A DNA stretch of 5,216 bases from NCBI GenBank assembly GCA_002405615.1, contig DHMD01000062.1:7879-13094 (forward strand), read 5' to 3'. Positions 5,132 to 5,216 of this stretch are shown here, piece by piece; positions within the stretch are counted from its first letter, which is position 1; every line of letters starts with the position of its first letter. The notes below the pieces were generated by a model. That model was not told the origin of the DNA and searched no databases. It saw only the letters and a list, made by a program, of their open reading frames with translations. The position numbers and the translations under genes are program-made. The DNA comes from Christensenella sp. UBA4651 (lineage in GTDB: Bacteria; Bacillota; Clostridia; Christensenellales; UBA1242).

Positions 5132-5216
5132 AAAACCTCCGAAGGGAAAAAATCGAGTAAAACGAAATTTTTGTCTAAGTTTAATTTGTTGATTCCTTAG
5201 AGAGAGCGAAATTATC

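Larger units (their letters stand above)
4204..5216. other. Kilobase without a convincing gene
   Basis: All frames contain only short open stretches without a matching ribosome binding site and recognisable protein. The left end (4204-4440) holds the operon promoter, a lone DnaA box and a minus-strand terminator. The middle (4434-4745) is a mosaic of GC-rich hairpins quite unlike the AT-rich DNA on either side. From 4770 onward it is very AT-rich and includes a segment with terminal inverted repeats. From 5132 to the right edge I see nothing I can name. Any gene at the right must start beyond the window. Confidence 0.7.

Noticed and set aside
5086..5160. 24-residue plus-strand frame starting at ATG 5086
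   Set aside because: No ribosome binding site, no recognisable protein, and it spans the right inverted repeat.

Overview
The window looks like chromosomal DNA from a low-to-moderate-GC member of the Bacillota, probably an uncultured gut Clostridia lineage. The evidence is strong AGGAGG-type ribosome binding sites, a near-consensus sigma-A promoter, GTG and TTG start codons, and a long Firmicutes-type REP-associated transposase (RAYT) homologue. This placement is an inference; no marker gene is present.

All convincing genes lie on the minus strand and form one operon read right to left. A promoter at about 4225-4253 (TTGACA, 17-nt spacer, TAAAAT) drives a leader of about 70 nt. Three tightly packed genes follow. 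The first (4146 to 3409) is a RAYT-like protein that has lost both HUH histidines and the expected tyrosine nucleophile but keeps the DNA-contacting core and C-terminal helix-turn-helix region. The second (3405 to 2455) is a single-pass membrane protein with an external domain. The third (2441 to beyond the left edge) is a very large exported protein made of tandem repeats of about 213 residues. Gaps between the genes are 3 and 13 nt. The C-terminal part of the second protein resembles part of the repeat in the third, so the two probably belong to one envelope-associated family.

The right-hand kilobase (about 4204-5216) holds no convincing gene. It contains the operon promoter with a perfect 13-bp dyad over the predicted transcription start, a lone DnaA box, and a minus-strand intrinsic terminator with no gene in front of it. 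It also contains a GC-rich block of packed hairpins, including a four-way cloverleaf at 4652-4738, and a 165-bp AT-rich segment bounded by 15-bp inverted repeats.

The most interesting reading is a domesticated RAYT that has become a DNA-binding protein, co-expressed with envelope proteins and encoded next to a REP-like hairpin cluster. It may act on the operon dyad or on the cloverleaf. The sequence supports the parts; the functional link between them is inference.
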